Positions 27,141 through 36,305 of a stretch of 64,000 nt of DNA are shown here, piece after piece. Each line of letters opens with the position of its first letter. Positions within the stretch are counted from its first letter, which is position 1. This stretch comes from DASWJZ01 sp963720705 (GTDB lineage Bacteria > Pseudomonadota > Alphaproteobacteria > Rhizobiales > Afifellaceae). Below the pieces are notes generated by a model, which ran no database searches, was not told the DNA's origin, and saw only the letters and a program-made list of their open reading frames with translations. Position numbers and translations under genes: made by a program. Location: the NCBI GenBank assembly GCA_963720705.1, contig CAVRGJ010000002.1:248001-312000 (forward strand). Direction: 5' to 3'.

Positions 27141-28310
27141 ATGCCGATCATCAACCGTTTTGCCGACCTTCACGACGAGATTGCGCAATGGCGGCGCGAC
27201 TACCACCGCCACCCCGAGCTTCTTTACGACGTGAATCGCACCGCCGCGGACGTGGCGGCGAAGCTGCGCGCCTTCGGCTTCGAGGAGGTGGTGGAGGGGA
27301 TTGGCCGCACCGGCGTGGTCGGCGTGTTGAAAGGCGAAGGCGGCGATTCGGGCCATGTCATCGGTCTTCGCGCCGACATGGATGCGCTCCCGATCCATGA
27401 GGAGAGCGGCAAACCCTGGGCTTCCGCGACGCCGGGCAAGATGCACGCCTGCGGGCATGACGGCCATACCGCGATGCTTCTCGGCGCGGCGCGCTATCTT
27501 TCCGAGACGCGCCGCTTCGCCGGCACCGCCGTCTTCATCTTCCAGCCCGCCGAGGAGGGTGGGGCGGGCGGCCGCGCCATGGTCCAAGACGGGATGATGG
27601 ACCGCTTCGGCGTCGAAGAGGTCTACGGCATGCACAATATGCCGGGGCTGCCGCTTGGGCACTTTGCAACGCGGCCGGGCGCACTGATGGCGGCGACCGA
27701 TATGTTCACGATTGAGATCGAGGGCCACGGCGGCCACGCCGCCAAGCCGCACGCCACCATCGATCCGATTGTCACGGGGACTGCGATCGTACAGGCACTG
27801 CAGCAGATCGTGTCGCGCAACGTCGACCCGCTTGCGAGCGCCGTCGTCTCCGTCACTACCTTTCACGCCGGCGACGCCTTCGGCGTCATTCCGCAGCGCG
27901 CCAAGATCACCGGCACCGGCCGCTCGCTCGATCCGCACATCCGCGATCTGATCGAGCGGCGCATGCGCGAGGTGGTGCAGAACGTCGCCGCCGCCTACGG
28001 GGCGACCGCGAAATTCCACTACGAACGGAACTATCCGGTGACAGTCAATCACCCGGAGCAGACCAGGAAGGCGATCGCGATTGCGAGCGACGTGGCGGGC
28101 GAGGCGAACGTCGATCCGAACCACGCGCCGGTCATGGGCGGGGAGGATTTCTCCTATATGCTCGAGGCGCGGCCGGGCGCCTTCATCTTCGTCGGCAACG
28201 GCGACACCGCCGGCCTCCACCATCCCGCTTACGACTTCAACGACGCAGCGATTTCCTACGGCTCGAGCTACTGGGCGCGGTTGGTCGAGACGCTGATGCC
28301 GGCGGGGTAG
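27141..28310 (+). CDS. M20-family amidohydrolase (hippurate hydrolase-like)
   Basis: The 389-residue enzyme shows M20D metal-site motifs: GLRADMDALPIHE, GKMHACGHDGHTAMLLGAA, FIFQPAEEGGAGGRAM, the dimerisation-domain GHGGHAAKPH and the last ligand region APVMGGEDFSYML. Such enzymes deacylate N-acyl amino acids or hippurate using a dinuclear metal centre. It stands alone, divergent from the carboxypeptidase gene, and converges on the cyclase gene at 28357. Length and frame are normal. The exact substrate cannot be told from sequence. Confidence 0.88.
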   Translation: MPIINRFADLHDEIAQWRRDYHRHPELLYDVNRTAADVAAKLRAFGFEEVVEGIGRTGVVGVLKGEGGDSGHVIGLRADMDALPIHEESGKPWASATPGKMHACGHDGHTAMLLGAARYLSETRRFAGTAVFIFQPAEEGGAGGRAMVQDGMMDRFGVEEVYGMHNMPGLPLGHFATRPGALMAATDMFTIEIEGHGGHAAKPHATIDPIVTGTAIVQALQQIVSRNVDPLASAVVSVTTFHAGDAFGVIPQRAKITGTGRSLDPHIRDLIERRMREVVQNVAAAYGATAKFHYERNYPVTVNHPEQTRKAIAIASDVAGEANVDPNHAPVMGGEDFSYMLEARPGAFIFVGNGDTAGLHHPAYDFNDAAISYGSSYWARLVETLMPAG

Positions 28311-28356
28311 GGCAACAGCCGCCCCCCTTGTGCGACTGCCCCTGACCGCGTCGTGG

Positions 28357-30096
28357 TCACTCCCGCAAACCCGCTTTGCGCAGGCCGTCGAGCAGCAAGT
28401 TCAGGTCTTCGGCTCGCTTGTAGGCTGCGATGGCCCGAACCTGCGCGATCGAAAAATCGGAGTTGATCCGCCGAACCTCGGCCAGAGCGTCGCGCGCAAG
28501 AGCGTCCTTTCCGAGCTGGCCGTAGGTCGCGGCGAGATAGAAGTGAGACGGCAGCGAATGCGGATTGTGAGCGATGCTCCGGGCGATGAGCTCCGCCGCT
28601 TCCTTGAAGCGATGCATGGTAAAGCAAGCCTGGCCGACATAGAGCGTATAGTAGAAGGGATAGAACGGGTTGAGGCGCTTCGCCTTCTCGATCAATCCGG
28701 CGACCCGCTCGGGCTCGCCTGAGAAATGCATGATGCCGGCAAGAGTGGCGTAGGCCTCGGCGTTGCCGGGCTCGACCTCGACCCAGCGCTTGGCGGCCGC
28801 GATGGCCTCCTCGTGCTGACGCCTGAAAAGATGAACTGAGGCGAGCGCTTCGTAGACGAGCGGCAGGGACGAATCGAGGCTCTTGGCGGTCTCGGCCAGC
28901 TCGAAGGCCCGGTCCAACGCTTCGGGTGCGCCGCCGAACCAGTCATGCAGGTAGGTCTCGGCGAGCGCCGCATGCGGCGCGGCATAACTCGGGTCGAGCG
29001 CGATCGCCCTCTCGTAGAGCCGCTTGGCGGTGATATTGCCCTCCTTCGAGAAGAGACGATACTGCTCGCGCCCGCGCAGGAGGCAATCGTAGGCTTCCGG
29101 GTTGTCGGTTTCGACGCGAGACGACCGCGCGTCGCCTGCTTCCGCGAGCTTGACCTCGAGGCTGCGCACGATCCGTTCCGTGACGTCGTCCTGCACGGCA
29201 AAAATGTCTTCGAGTCCCCGGTCGTAACGCTCTGCCCACAGATGCGCGCCCGAGCGCCCGTCGATCAGCTGCGCGGTGATCCGCACGCGCGCGCCGGCCT
29301 TGCGGACGCTGCCTTCGAGCATGTAGCGGACGCCGAGATCGCGGCAGACCTCCTGCGCTATCACGGCCTTCTTCTTGTAGGTGAAGGTGGAGTTCCGCGA
29401 AATCACCATGATCCCGTTGATCTTCGATATCTCCGTGATGATGTCCTCGGTAATGCCGTCGGCAAAATATTCCTGATCCTGATCGCCGCTCATGTTGTCA
29501 AACGGCAGGACCGCGATGGAGGGCCGGTCGGACGGAGGCGGTGGTGTCCGCACCGCCGCCACATCTTCAACCGCCGCGGCCCGATCGGGGTGCCAATGCC
29601 AAACCCGCAGCGGACGGTCGATATTCTTCACGTCGCGGAGGCCCAGGTCTTGAAACGAGAGGTCCGTGCGATCACGGACTTGTTCGTACACGGCCTCCGA
29701 AATGCAGAGGCCGCCGGGCTTTGCCAGGCTTTCAAGGCGTGCGGCGACATTGACGCCGTCGCCGTGGATATCGTCGCCGTCGATCACCACGTCGCCGAGG
29801 TTGATCCCCGTGCGGAACTCGATTCGCCTGTCGTGCGGCAAGACGGCGTTCCGCTCGGCCAACCCCATTTGTATCGCGGCGGCGGCGCGCACCGCGCCAA
29901 CAACGCTTGCGAACTCCACCAGAATGCCGTCGCCCATCAGCTTGACGATCCGGCCCTGATGCTCGCCGAGTGCGGGATCGATGAGTTCGGCTCTCAGGGC
30001 CTTGAAAGCCGCGAGCGTGCCCTCCTCGTCAGCCCTGATCAGCCGCGAGTAGCCGACCACGTCGGCGGCCAAGATCGCTGCAAGACGGCGCTCCAT
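28357..30096 (-). CDS. Class III adenylate cyclase with TolB-like and TPR regions
   Basis: Residues 1-175 form a class III nucleotide cyclase domain: metal aspartate in AAILAADVVGYSRLI, KLMGDGILVEFASV, NLGDVVIDGDDIHGDGVNVAARLESLA. The middle (about 195-330) is the TolB-like FlgO-type segment common in rhizobial cyclases (SIAVLPFDNMSGDQDQEYFADGITEDIITEISKI). The C-terminal half is TPR (LYERAIALDPSYAAPHAALAETYLHDW). This is the abundant rhizobial CyaC-like layout with a catalytic N terminus and a sensing C terminus. The gene lies 41 bases downstream of the GAF-cyclase gene, so the two are likely cotranscribed. Confidence 0.87.
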   Translation of the reverse strand: MERRLAAILAADVVGYSRLIRADEEGTLAAFKALRAELIDPALGEHQGRIVKLMGDGILVEFASVVGAVRAAAAIQMGLAERNAVLPHDRRIEFRTGINLGDVVIDGDDIHGDGVNVAARLESLAKPGGLCISEAVYEQVRDRTDLSFQDLGLRDVKNIDRPLRVWHWHPDRAAAVEDVAAVRTPPPPSDRPSIAVLPFDNMSGDQDQEYFADGITEDIITEISKINGIMVISRNSTFTYKKKAVIAQEVCRDLGVRYMLEGSVRKAGARVRITAQLIDGRSGAHLWAERYDRGLEDIFAVQDDVTERIVRSLEVKLAEAGDARSSRVETDNPEAYDCLLRGREQYRLFSKEGNITAKRLYERAIALDPSYAAPHAALAETYLHDWFGGAPEALDRAFELAETAKSLDSSLPLVYEALASVHLFRRQHEEAIAAAKRWVEVEPGNAEAYATLAGIMHFSGEPERVAGLIEKAKRLNPFYPFYYTLYVGQACFTMHRFKEAAELIARSIAHNPHSLPSHFYLAATYGQLGKDALARDALAEVRRINSDFSIAQVRAIAAYKRAEDLNLLLDGLRKAGLRE

Positions 30097-30137
30097 CGGG
30101 TCCTACCTTCGCGCCGTCCGCCGGATGGCCAGGTCGG

Positions 30138-32516
30138 CTATTTTGACGTGAGTCGCCACACGCCATCCCACTCCCGCGGCGGCTCGGCTTTCAGCATCGC
30201 GCAGCGCTCGATATAGACCTTCGACAGCTTGTCGCCGTCGTTGGCCTTGAGGCATTCCTCAAACGCGTGGGCCGCCTTGTCCCAGTGGCCGGCGCGATAG
30301 TGCTTCCGGCCCTCGCGGAAGTGGTTCACCACATCCATCAGGTTGGGGAAGCTCTCGTCTGTGTGATAGTCGAGCACCTCGTAGACACCGACCGGCTCGC
30401 TCTTGCCGATGACGACGACGTCGTCGATGTCGCGGATGCGGTAGGTGCCTTTCAGCTTCCGGAATGTGTTCTCGCTGATCAGGATGCGGGCGCCGTATTG
30501 CTTGCAGGCGCTTTCCAGGCGCGCGGCAAGGTTCACGCCGTCCCCGATCAGCGTGTAGTTCATGCGCTTCGGCGAGCCGATATTGCCGGACACGACCTCG
30601 TCGGTGTTGAGCCCGATCCCCATATCGGCCGGAAGCTGGCCCTTCGATTTCCGCTCGATGTTCCAAGCCCAGAGGCTCCGGACCATGTTGACGGCGGCCC
30701 TGACCGCGCGGTCCTCGTCGTCGTCGTGCGGGATGGGCAGCCCGAAGCAGGCCATGATGGCGTCGCCGATGAACTTGTCGAGCATGCCGTCGAGCTTCGC
30801 GATTTCCTCCACCATCAGCGTGAAGTAGTCGTTCAGGAAACCGACCGTGCCTTGTGCGCCGAGGCTCTCGGTGATCGGCGTGAAGCCGCGGATGTCGGTG
30901 AACATGATCGTTGCGACCGCGCTTTTCCCCCCAAGGATATCCTCCTCCTTGCCGGAGCCCATGAGCCGCGCAGCAATGCCCGGATCCATGTAGCGCGACA
31001 TCGTCGATTTCATGCGCTTCTCGGCGCTGATATCCTCCAGCATCAGCATCGCGCCGAGCTTCTTCCCTTCCGTGCTCATCAGCGGCTGGATGGTGACGTT
31101 GACGGAAACGCGCTCGCCGTCGAACGTCATCTCCGCATCCAGCATCTCAAACGACGTGTTCTCGGCCTCGACCTCCTTGATCTTGTCGGCGACCCAGGAA
31201 TTGTTTGCGCAAAAGAACTCGGCGAAGGGCTTTCCGATAATGCCGGCCGGCTTCACCTTCATGATGCGGTGGCCGGCCTTGTTGCAGGTGACGATCAGCC
31301 CGTCCTCGTTGGTGGTGACGACCGCGTTCGACATGCTTTCAAGCATGCTCTCGTTGTAGTTCTTCATGTTCTGGACGTCGTCGAAGAGCTTGGCGTTCTG
31401 GAGCGCGATCGAGACCTGCCCGGTGAAGGCCTTCAGGCGCGATTCGTCCTCGTCGTTGAACGGCCCGCCGCGCTTGTTCAGTACCTGCGTTACGCCGATC
31501 ACCTTGCCGTCCTTGTTGACGACCGGCACGCAAAGGATCGAGCGGGTGAAGTAGCCGGTCTTCTTGTCGAAGCTCGGATTGAAGCGGAGATCGGCGTAGG
31601 CGTAGGGAATGTTGATGGTCTGGCCGGAGGTGAAGACTGCGCCGGCGATGCCGAGGTGATTGGGCAGGCGGATTTGGATCGCGTCCAGTCCGGTGCCGAC
31701 TTGCGACCAGAGCTCGCCCGTCTTCTCGTCGTTCAGGAAGAGCGTGGATCGGTCGGCGCGCAGCATGCGTGTCGCCTCGCCCATCACCTTCTGCAAAAGC
31801 ACCGTCAGGTCGATCTCGGAGGTAACGTCGGTGACGACGTCGAGGAATTCCAGCTCCGTCGCGCGCGACTTCCTCATGCGCTCGACGAACTGGTTCGACT
31901 GCAGCGCCACCGCCGCCTGCGTCGTCATGGCTTCGAGCAGCGACAAGTCCTCGCTGTTGAATTTGCCGCGCTTCTTGTTCAGCGCCTGTGCGACGCCGAT
32001 GACCTCGCCTTTGACGGTGCGGACCGGGACACACATGACGGACTTGGTCTCAAAGCCCGTCTGCTTGTCGATCGCAGCGTTGAAGCGTGGATCGGAATAG
32101 GCGTCGTCGATGATCAGGCCTTCCCCGGTAGTGAAGACGTGGCCGGCAATGCCCGAAGTGTTGAGCAGGCGGATCTCGCGGCGATTCTCGCCCTGCGCGA
32201 CGCGGGAATAGAGTTCGCCGGTCTGGTCGTCGTTCAAGAAGAGGGTGGCGCGCTCACAGCCGGTTTCACGCGACGTCATCTCAACGAGTTTTGCCAACAC
32301 CGCGTCGAGGCTTTCGATCCCCGCAACCTCGCGTGAGATGTTGAGCAGCATCTCCGCGCGATAGAGCTTCTGATCGGAAAGTGCTGCGCCCCCGGCCGAT
32401 GGCCTCTTCGCCTTGATCGGCGACGGCCGGCGCTTCTTCAGCGCGGCCGTCTTGCCCCCGGACGCTCCGCCGTTCGCTTGCCGCCGCGCCGGTTTCGGCC
32501 GGTGCCTAGCGGCCAT
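30138..32516 (-). CDS. GAF-GAF-PAS class III adenylate/guanylate cyclase
   Basis: The start at 32516 (MAARHRPKPARRQ) has GGAG 7 bases upstream and overlaps the end of the coiled-coil gene by 11 bases. The 792-residue protein has a basic N terminus and two tandem GAF domains (about 60-200, AGHVFTTGEGLIIDDAYSDPRF; about 225-375, AGAVFTSGQTINIPYAYADLRF). A PAS domain (about 390-500, ESMSNAVVTTNEDGLIV) follows, and then a C-terminal cyclase (IMFTDIRGFTPITESLG, GDAIMACFGLP, NLAARLESACKQYG). It is a soluble sensor making cAMP or cGMP in response to a small ligand bound by GAF or PAS. It sits between the coiled-coil and TPR-cyclase genes in one operon. Confidence 0.88.
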   Translation of the reverse strand: MAARHRPKPARRQANGGASGGKTAALKKRRPSPIKAKRPSAGGAALSDQKLYRAEMLLNISREVAGIESLDAVLAKLVEMTSRETGCERATLFLNDDQTGELYSRVAQGENRREIRLLNTSGIAGHVFTTGEGLIIDDAYSDPRFNAAIDKQTGFETKSVMCVPVRTVKGEVIGVAQALNKKRGKFNSEDLSLLEAMTTQAAVALQSNQFVERMRKSRATELEFLDVVTDVTSEIDLTVLLQKVMGEATRMLRADRSTLFLNDEKTGELWSQVGTGLDAIQIRLPNHLGIAGAVFTSGQTINIPYAYADLRFNPSFDKKTGYFTRSILCVPVVNKDGKVIGVTQVLNKRGGPFNDEDESRLKAFTGQVSIALQNAKLFDDVQNMKNYNESMLESMSNAVVTTNEDGLIVTCNKAGHRIMKVKPAGIIGKPFAEFFCANNSWVADKIKEVEAENTSFEMLDAEMTFDGERVSVNVTIQPLMSTEGKKLGAMLMLEDISAEKRMKSTMSRYMDPGIAARLMGSGKEEDILGGKSAVATIMFTDIRGFTPITESLGAQGTVGFLNDYFTLMVEEIAKLDGMLDKFIGDAIMACFGLPIPHDDDEDRAVRAAVNMVRSLWAWNIERKSKGQLPADMGIGLNTDEVVSGNIGSPKRMNYTLIGDGVNLAARLESACKQYGARILISENTFRKLKGTYRIRDIDDVVVIGKSEPVGVYEVLDYHTDESFPNLMDVVNHFREGRKHYRAGHWDKAAHAFEECLKANDGDKLSKVYIERCAMLKAEPPREWDGVWRLTSK

Positions 32517-33066
32517 GGGATTTCTCCAATTCGGCGCGCAAGGCGGACACGGTGGCATGCAGCTGCTTCAGCTCGTCGCGGGCCGCGCGCTCGATCTCCT
32601 GGATCTTGGCCTCGTAGTCGCCCTTCAGAGTTTCCATGGCTTCTCGTAGCACGACCCCGGTTTGCCTGAGCTGGACAATCTCGCCGGCCAATTCGGCGAT
32701 CGCCTGCTGCACCGCCTCTTGCTTGCTGACCTGAAGCGCCTCCAGCTCGTCGCGAAGTGCGCGCGAAGTGCCGCGCAGCTGTACGATCTCCCCCTGCAAT
32801 TCGGCGATCGCGCGCTGAACCGCCTCGTCCTTCTCCACTTGCTTTGCTTCAAGAGCGTCTCTGAGCGCCGCCGCCGTCTTCTTGAGCTGCGCGATCTCGC
32901 CCTGTGATTCGGCGATCGCGCGCTGAACGCTTTCGGCCGCGCCGGCGTGCTTTTCCTCCAGCTCGCGCCGCAAAGCGTGCACCGTCTGGCGAAGGTGGCG
33001 AAGCTCGGTTTCCGCCTCGTAGAGCGGCGAGCCCGGCGGATCGCCGGTGTCCTGCATGCGTTTCAT
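32506..33066 (-). CDS. Coiled-coil protein built from 36-residue repeats
   Basis: The 186 residues are almost entirely heptad-like and charged, without signal peptide or membrane segment. Three tandem 36-residue units start at residues 45 (ESVQRAIAESQGEIAQL), 81 (EAVQRAIAELQGEIVQL) and 117 (EAVQQAIAELAGEIVQL). Each continues into an LRDELEALQVSK-like stretch. Half-units flank them (LRHLRQTVHALRRELEEKH at 22; LKQLHATVSALRAELEKSH at 166). The protein is thus an internally duplicated rod. Its gene overlaps the GAF-cyclase start, indicating coupled expression. It may scaffold or oligomerise with the cyclase; I recognise no named family. Confidence 0.8.
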   Translation of the reverse strand: MKRMQDTGDPPGSPLYEAETELRHLRQTVHALRRELEEKHAGAAESVQRAIAESQGEIAQLKKTAAALRDALEAKQVEKDEAVQRAIAELQGEIVQLRGTSRALRDELEALQVSKQEAVQQAIAELAGEIVQLRQTGVVLREAMETLKGDYEAKIQEIERAARDELKQLHATVSALRAELEKSHGR

Positions 33067-33197
33067 CTGATCGTGCCGGGGCGCAAGCGTCCGTCCCTCG
33101 CTGAGCCGCCTTTCGCGCGCGGATCGTCCCCCCGGTCGATGGGCCTGTCAACGGCGGAGCGCTCCAGCCTCCGCAGGCGGCTTGAAACGAGGCGATT

Positions 33198-34067
33198 CTA
33201 CCGGTTGCGGCTTTTCGCGACGTAGAGGCCCGCGCTGACGATGATGGCGCTGCCGACGAGCGTCCAAAGGTCCGGCACGTCCTGAAACACGATCAGTCCG
33301 AAGATGACGGCCGAGACGATCTGGAAGTAGTTGAATGGGGCGAGCACGCCGGCCGGTGCGTAGGTGAAGGCGCGGATGAGCATCAGCTGCGAGATGCCGA
33401 AGACCGTGCCGAGCGCCACCATGTAGAACCACGCCGTCGCGCTGACCGGCGCCCAATTCAGGATCACGACGGGGGTCGAGGCGACGCCGCCGACGAGAAG
33501 CGTCCAGGCGAGCGTGGTCGTGGGCTTCTCGCCGAGCGCACCGAGCCGCCGTGTGATCAACTGCAGGAGGGCGTAGAACACCGCCGCGAGTGCCGGGAAT
33601 ACCGTGTATTTCGAAAGATCGCCGAAGCCCGGCCGCGCCACGATCAAGACGCCGACGAAGCCGACGGCAACTCCGATCCAACTGACCAGACGGACCCGCT
33701 CGCCGAGGAGCGGCATCGAAAGCGCAACGATCAGGAACGGCGCGGCAAAGAGGATCGCCGTCGCCTCGGCCAGCGGGAGATAGCGCACCCCGAGCACCAT
33801 GCCGACGCTGATGCTAAGCGGCGTCAGTCCGCGCGCGATCTGCAGCCAGGGGTGCGTTGTGCGGAAGGTGCCCGACCATTCGGACGGCCGCATCGAAGCG
33901 AGAAGGAGCGGGATGGCGAGCGCGTAACGGGTCCAGACGATCTGGGCGACCGACTGGGTTGGCGCGAGGAGCTTGCTGAACCCGTCGACCAAGCCGAAGA
34001 ACGACGCGGCGAGCAAGATGAGAAGGATTCCGCGAAGGACATCGCGGTTTTCGGGCGGTTTGAGCAT
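33198..34067 (-). CDS. DMT-superfamily EamA transporter
   Basis: The start at 34067 (MLKPPENRDVLRGILL) gives the usual 290-residue, ten-helix EamA protein with two internal repeats. Hydrophobic segments begin ILLILLAASFFGLVDGFSKL and end LVGSAAIIVSAGLYV-like, with the typical second-half motif FTYAPAGVLAPFNYFQIVSAVIFG. Members export or import amino acids and other small metabolites; the substrate is not predictable. A longer upstream frame exists but would add a non-hydrophobic, unlikely N terminus. It is divergent from the leader region at 34117-34406. Confidence 0.87.
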   Translation of the reverse strand: MLKPPENRDVLRGILLILLAASFFGLVDGFSKLLAPTQSVAQIVWTRYALAIPLLLASMRPSEWSGTFRTTHPWLQIARGLTPLSISVGMVLGVRYLPLAEATAILFAAPFLIVALSMPLLGERVRLVSWIGVAVGFVGVLIVARPGFGDLSKYTVFPALAAVFYALLQLITRRLGALGEKPTTTLAWTLLVGGVASTPVVILNWAPVSATAWFYMVALGTVFGISQLMLIRAFTYAPAGVLAPFNYFQIVSAVIFGLIVFQDVPDLWTLVGSAIIVSAGLYVAKSRNR

Positions 34068-34116
34068 CGAGATTCGCGGGCGGCGGGCGCCGCCTTGGTC
34101 AGAATGGTGAGAAAGC

Positions 34117-34406
34117 GGTTCGCACGGAATGCGGCGAACCACAATGCCCGGCGAATTTTGCGGGCACGGCTTGCACCCAAATCGCCCCCGGAGTATCAGC
34201 ACAGCCCCACGTCACATTCTCCGGGAGGCATTGATGGTCACGATCGGCTTCTTCCGCCCTGCCGGAGCGCGCAATCCCGTGAGCATGTGGATCGGCGCAG
34301 GGATCGGCGCACTGGGCGCCTGAGCCCCACCGTCTCGTAAATCCGAGACTTCCTTCCGCCGCCGCCCTCGGGCGAGGCGGGCAAATCGGCGGTCCGGCGG
34401 ACCGCC
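34117..34406 (+). promoter_or_regulatory. Hairpin-rich leader before ABC exporter
   Basis: Four perfect short inverted repeats lie in this gap. They are GGTTCGC/GCGAACC (34117-34123 with 34134-34140), TGCCCG/CGGGCA (34145-34150 with 34161-34166), GTCTCG/CGAGAC (34332-34337 with 34344-34349) and GGCGGTCC/GGACCGCC (34388-34395 with 34399-34406). The 29-codon ORF at 34234 lies between the second and third. This arrangement resembles a transcribed leader controlling the gene at 34465, but no known riboswitch class was recognised. Confidence 0.35.
34234..34323 (+). CDS. Possible 29-residue small or leader peptide
   Basis: GGGAGG lies 5 bases before the ATG at 34234, one of the better ribosome-binding sites in the window. 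The encoded peptide MVTIGFFRPAGARNPVSM continues WIGAGIGALGA and stops at 34323. It is hydrophobic at its C-terminal end and could be a membrane microprotein or a leader peptide for the ABC exporter gene 141 bases downstream. Conservation is needed to decide. Confidence 0.4.
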   Translation: MVTIGFFRPAGARNPVSMWIGAGIGALGA

Positions 34407-34464
34407 TCAATCGAACCGCAAGATTTCCGGGAGCCGGCCGCGTCTACCGCGCCGGTCGCAACAA

Positions 34465-36273
34465 ATGGACCCGTTTCGCAAAACGCGACGGGCGGAAGCA
34501 TTCCGCGCCGTCCTCGGTTTCACCTTCGGCCACTGGCGACGACAGCGGGGGCTGATCGCGGCCATCCTTGCCGCGGTCGTCGTCTCGACCTTCGCCGACG
34601 TCTTGCTGCCCGTCTATTCCGGGCGGCTCGTCGACGCCGTCGCGCTCGATACCGCGGACCGCGCCGCAGCGCGCGACGCGGCGCTCACCGCCTTCGTGAT
34701 CATTGTGGCGCTCGGGGCAGGGATGGTGGTGCTTCGCCATCTCGCCTTCGTCGGCATCGTGCGCCTGACGCTGCGGATGATGCGGGACATCGCAGCGGAC
34801 GCGTTCCACCGCGTGCAGCGTTTCTCCACCGAGTGGCACGCGAACTCGTTTGCGGGCTCGACCGTGCGCAAGGTCACGCGCGGCATGTGGGCGCTCGACC
34901 TGATGAACGACACGATCCTGATCGCGCTCTTGCCGTCGCTTGTCGTGCTTGTCGGGTCAGCCGCGGTGCTCGCTTTCTATTGGCCGGCGATGGGCGCCGT
35001 CGTGATCGTCGGTACGGGGGTCTACGTCGCCATGACCGCGTCCTTGTCGCTCGGCTATGTCGCGCCGGCGGCGCGGCTCGCCAACCAGTGGGACACACGG
35101 GTGGGCGGCGCGCTTGCCGATGCGATCTCCTGCAACGCGGTGGTGAAGGCCTTCGGCGCGGAGACGCGCGAGGACGCCCGGCTGATGCGCGTGCTCGAAA
35201 AGTGGCATCACCGCACCCGCCGCACCTGGGTGCGTGCGACCTACAACGGCACAGCACAGATTGCTGCGCTCCTCGCGCTTCGCGCCGCAGTCATCGGGCT
35301 TGTGCTTTGGCTCTGGTGGCGCGGTCGCGCGACGCCCGGCGACGTCGCCTATGTGCTGACGATGTTCTTCGTCGTGCAGGGTTATCTGCGTGAGATCGGC
35401 ATGCACATCCGCAACCTGCAGCGCTCGGTGAACGACATGGAGGAGCTGGTCGAATTCCACTCCGAGCCGATCGGCGTGCCCGACCGTCCGCAATCGAAGC
35501 CGATCGCGATCACCGGCGGCGCCGTCGCCTTCGATCGCGTGACCTTCCACTATCGGGGGCACGCGAGGCCGCTCTTCGAGGACCTCTCGGTCAAGATCGC
35601 GGCAGGAGAGAAGGTCGGTCTGGTCGGCCGTTCAGGCTCGGGCAAGACGACGTTCGTCAAGCTCATCCAGCGGCTCTACGACCTGAACGCCGGCGAGATC
35701 CGCATCGACGGGCAGGACGTGGCGCATGCCACGCAGGCGTCGCTCCGCGCGCAGACCGCGATCGTGCAGCAGGAGCCGATCCTCTTCCATCGCTCGCTGA
35801 TGGAGAACATCGCCTACGGGCGGCCGGGCGCGCGAATGGCGGAGATCGAGCGTGCGGCCGAGCTTGCCAACGCGCACGACTTCATCGGAAGCCTGCCGCG
35901 CGGTTACGAGACGCTGGTCGGCGAGCGCGGCGTGAAGCTCTCCGGCGGCGAGCGCCAGCGGGTGGCGCTGGCGCGCGCGTTCCTGGCAGATGCACCGATC
36001 CTGATCCTCGACGAGGCGACGTCGAGCCTCGATTCGGAATCGGAGCTCCTGATCCAGCAGGCGATGGCGCGGCTGATCAGCGGGAGGACCGCGATCGTCA
36101 TCGCGCACCGGCTGTCGACGGTGCGCGCGATGGATCGCATCCTCGTCTTCGATCGCGGCGTCATCGCGGAGGAGGGGACGCACGCCGAGCTCGTCCGCCG
36201 CGACCACGGCATCTACCGCTCGCTTTTCGAGAAGCAGGCGGGCGAGCTCGCGCTCGGGCTCAAGGTCGCGTGA
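34465..36273 (+). CDS. ABC exporter, fused membrane and ATPase domains
   Basis: This 602-residue half-transporter has six membrane helices (about 25-320, for example LIAAILAAVVVSTFADVLLPVYSGRLVD) and a C-terminal ATPase. The ATPase shows Walker A GRSGSGKTT, Q-loop VQQEPILFH, signature LSGGERQRVALARA, Walker B PILILDEATSSLD and the H-loop in IAHRLSTV. It is of the lipid/drug/peptide exporter type and would act as a homodimer or with an unlinked partner. The ribosome-binding site is weak. The ORF and hairpins upstream may regulate it. Substrate unknown. Confidence 0.9.
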   Translation: MDPFRKTRRAEAFRAVLGFTFGHWRRQRGLIAAILAAVVVSTFADVLLPVYSGRLVDAVALDTADRAAARDAALTAFVIIVALGAGMVVLRHLAFVGIVRLTLRMMRDIAADAFHRVQRFSTEWHANSFAGSTVRKVTRGMWALDLMNDTILIALLPSLVVLVGSAAVLAFYWPAMGAVVIVGTGVYVAMTASLSLGYVAPAARLANQWDTRVGGALADAISCNAVVKAFGAETREDARLMRVLEKWHHRTRRTWVRATYNGTAQIAALLALRAAVIGLVLWLWWRGRATPGDVAYVLTMFFVVQGYLREIGMHIRNLQRSVNDMEELVEFHSEPIGVPDRPQSKPIAITGGAVAFDRVTFHYRGHARPLFEDLSVKIAAGEKVGLVGRSGSGKTTFVKLIQRLYDLNAGEIRIDGQDVAHATQASLRAQTAIVQQEPILFHRSLMENIAYGRPGARMAEIERAAELANAHDFIGSLPRGYETLVGERGVKLSGGERQRVALARAFLADAPILILDEATSSLDSESELLIQQAMARLISGRTAIVIAHRLSTVRAMDRILVFDRGVIAEEGTHAELVRRDHGIYRSLFEKQAGELALGLKVA

Positions 36274-36305
36274 GAGAACGTGGGCCGGCGGCGGCAGTCG
36301 CCGGC

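Noticed and set aside
30267..32336. 689-codon plus-strand open frame opposite the GAF-PAS cyclase
   Set aside because: Low-complexity Val/Asp/His-rich translation typical of antisense shadow in GC-rich DNA; the cyclase on the minus strand is unambiguous.
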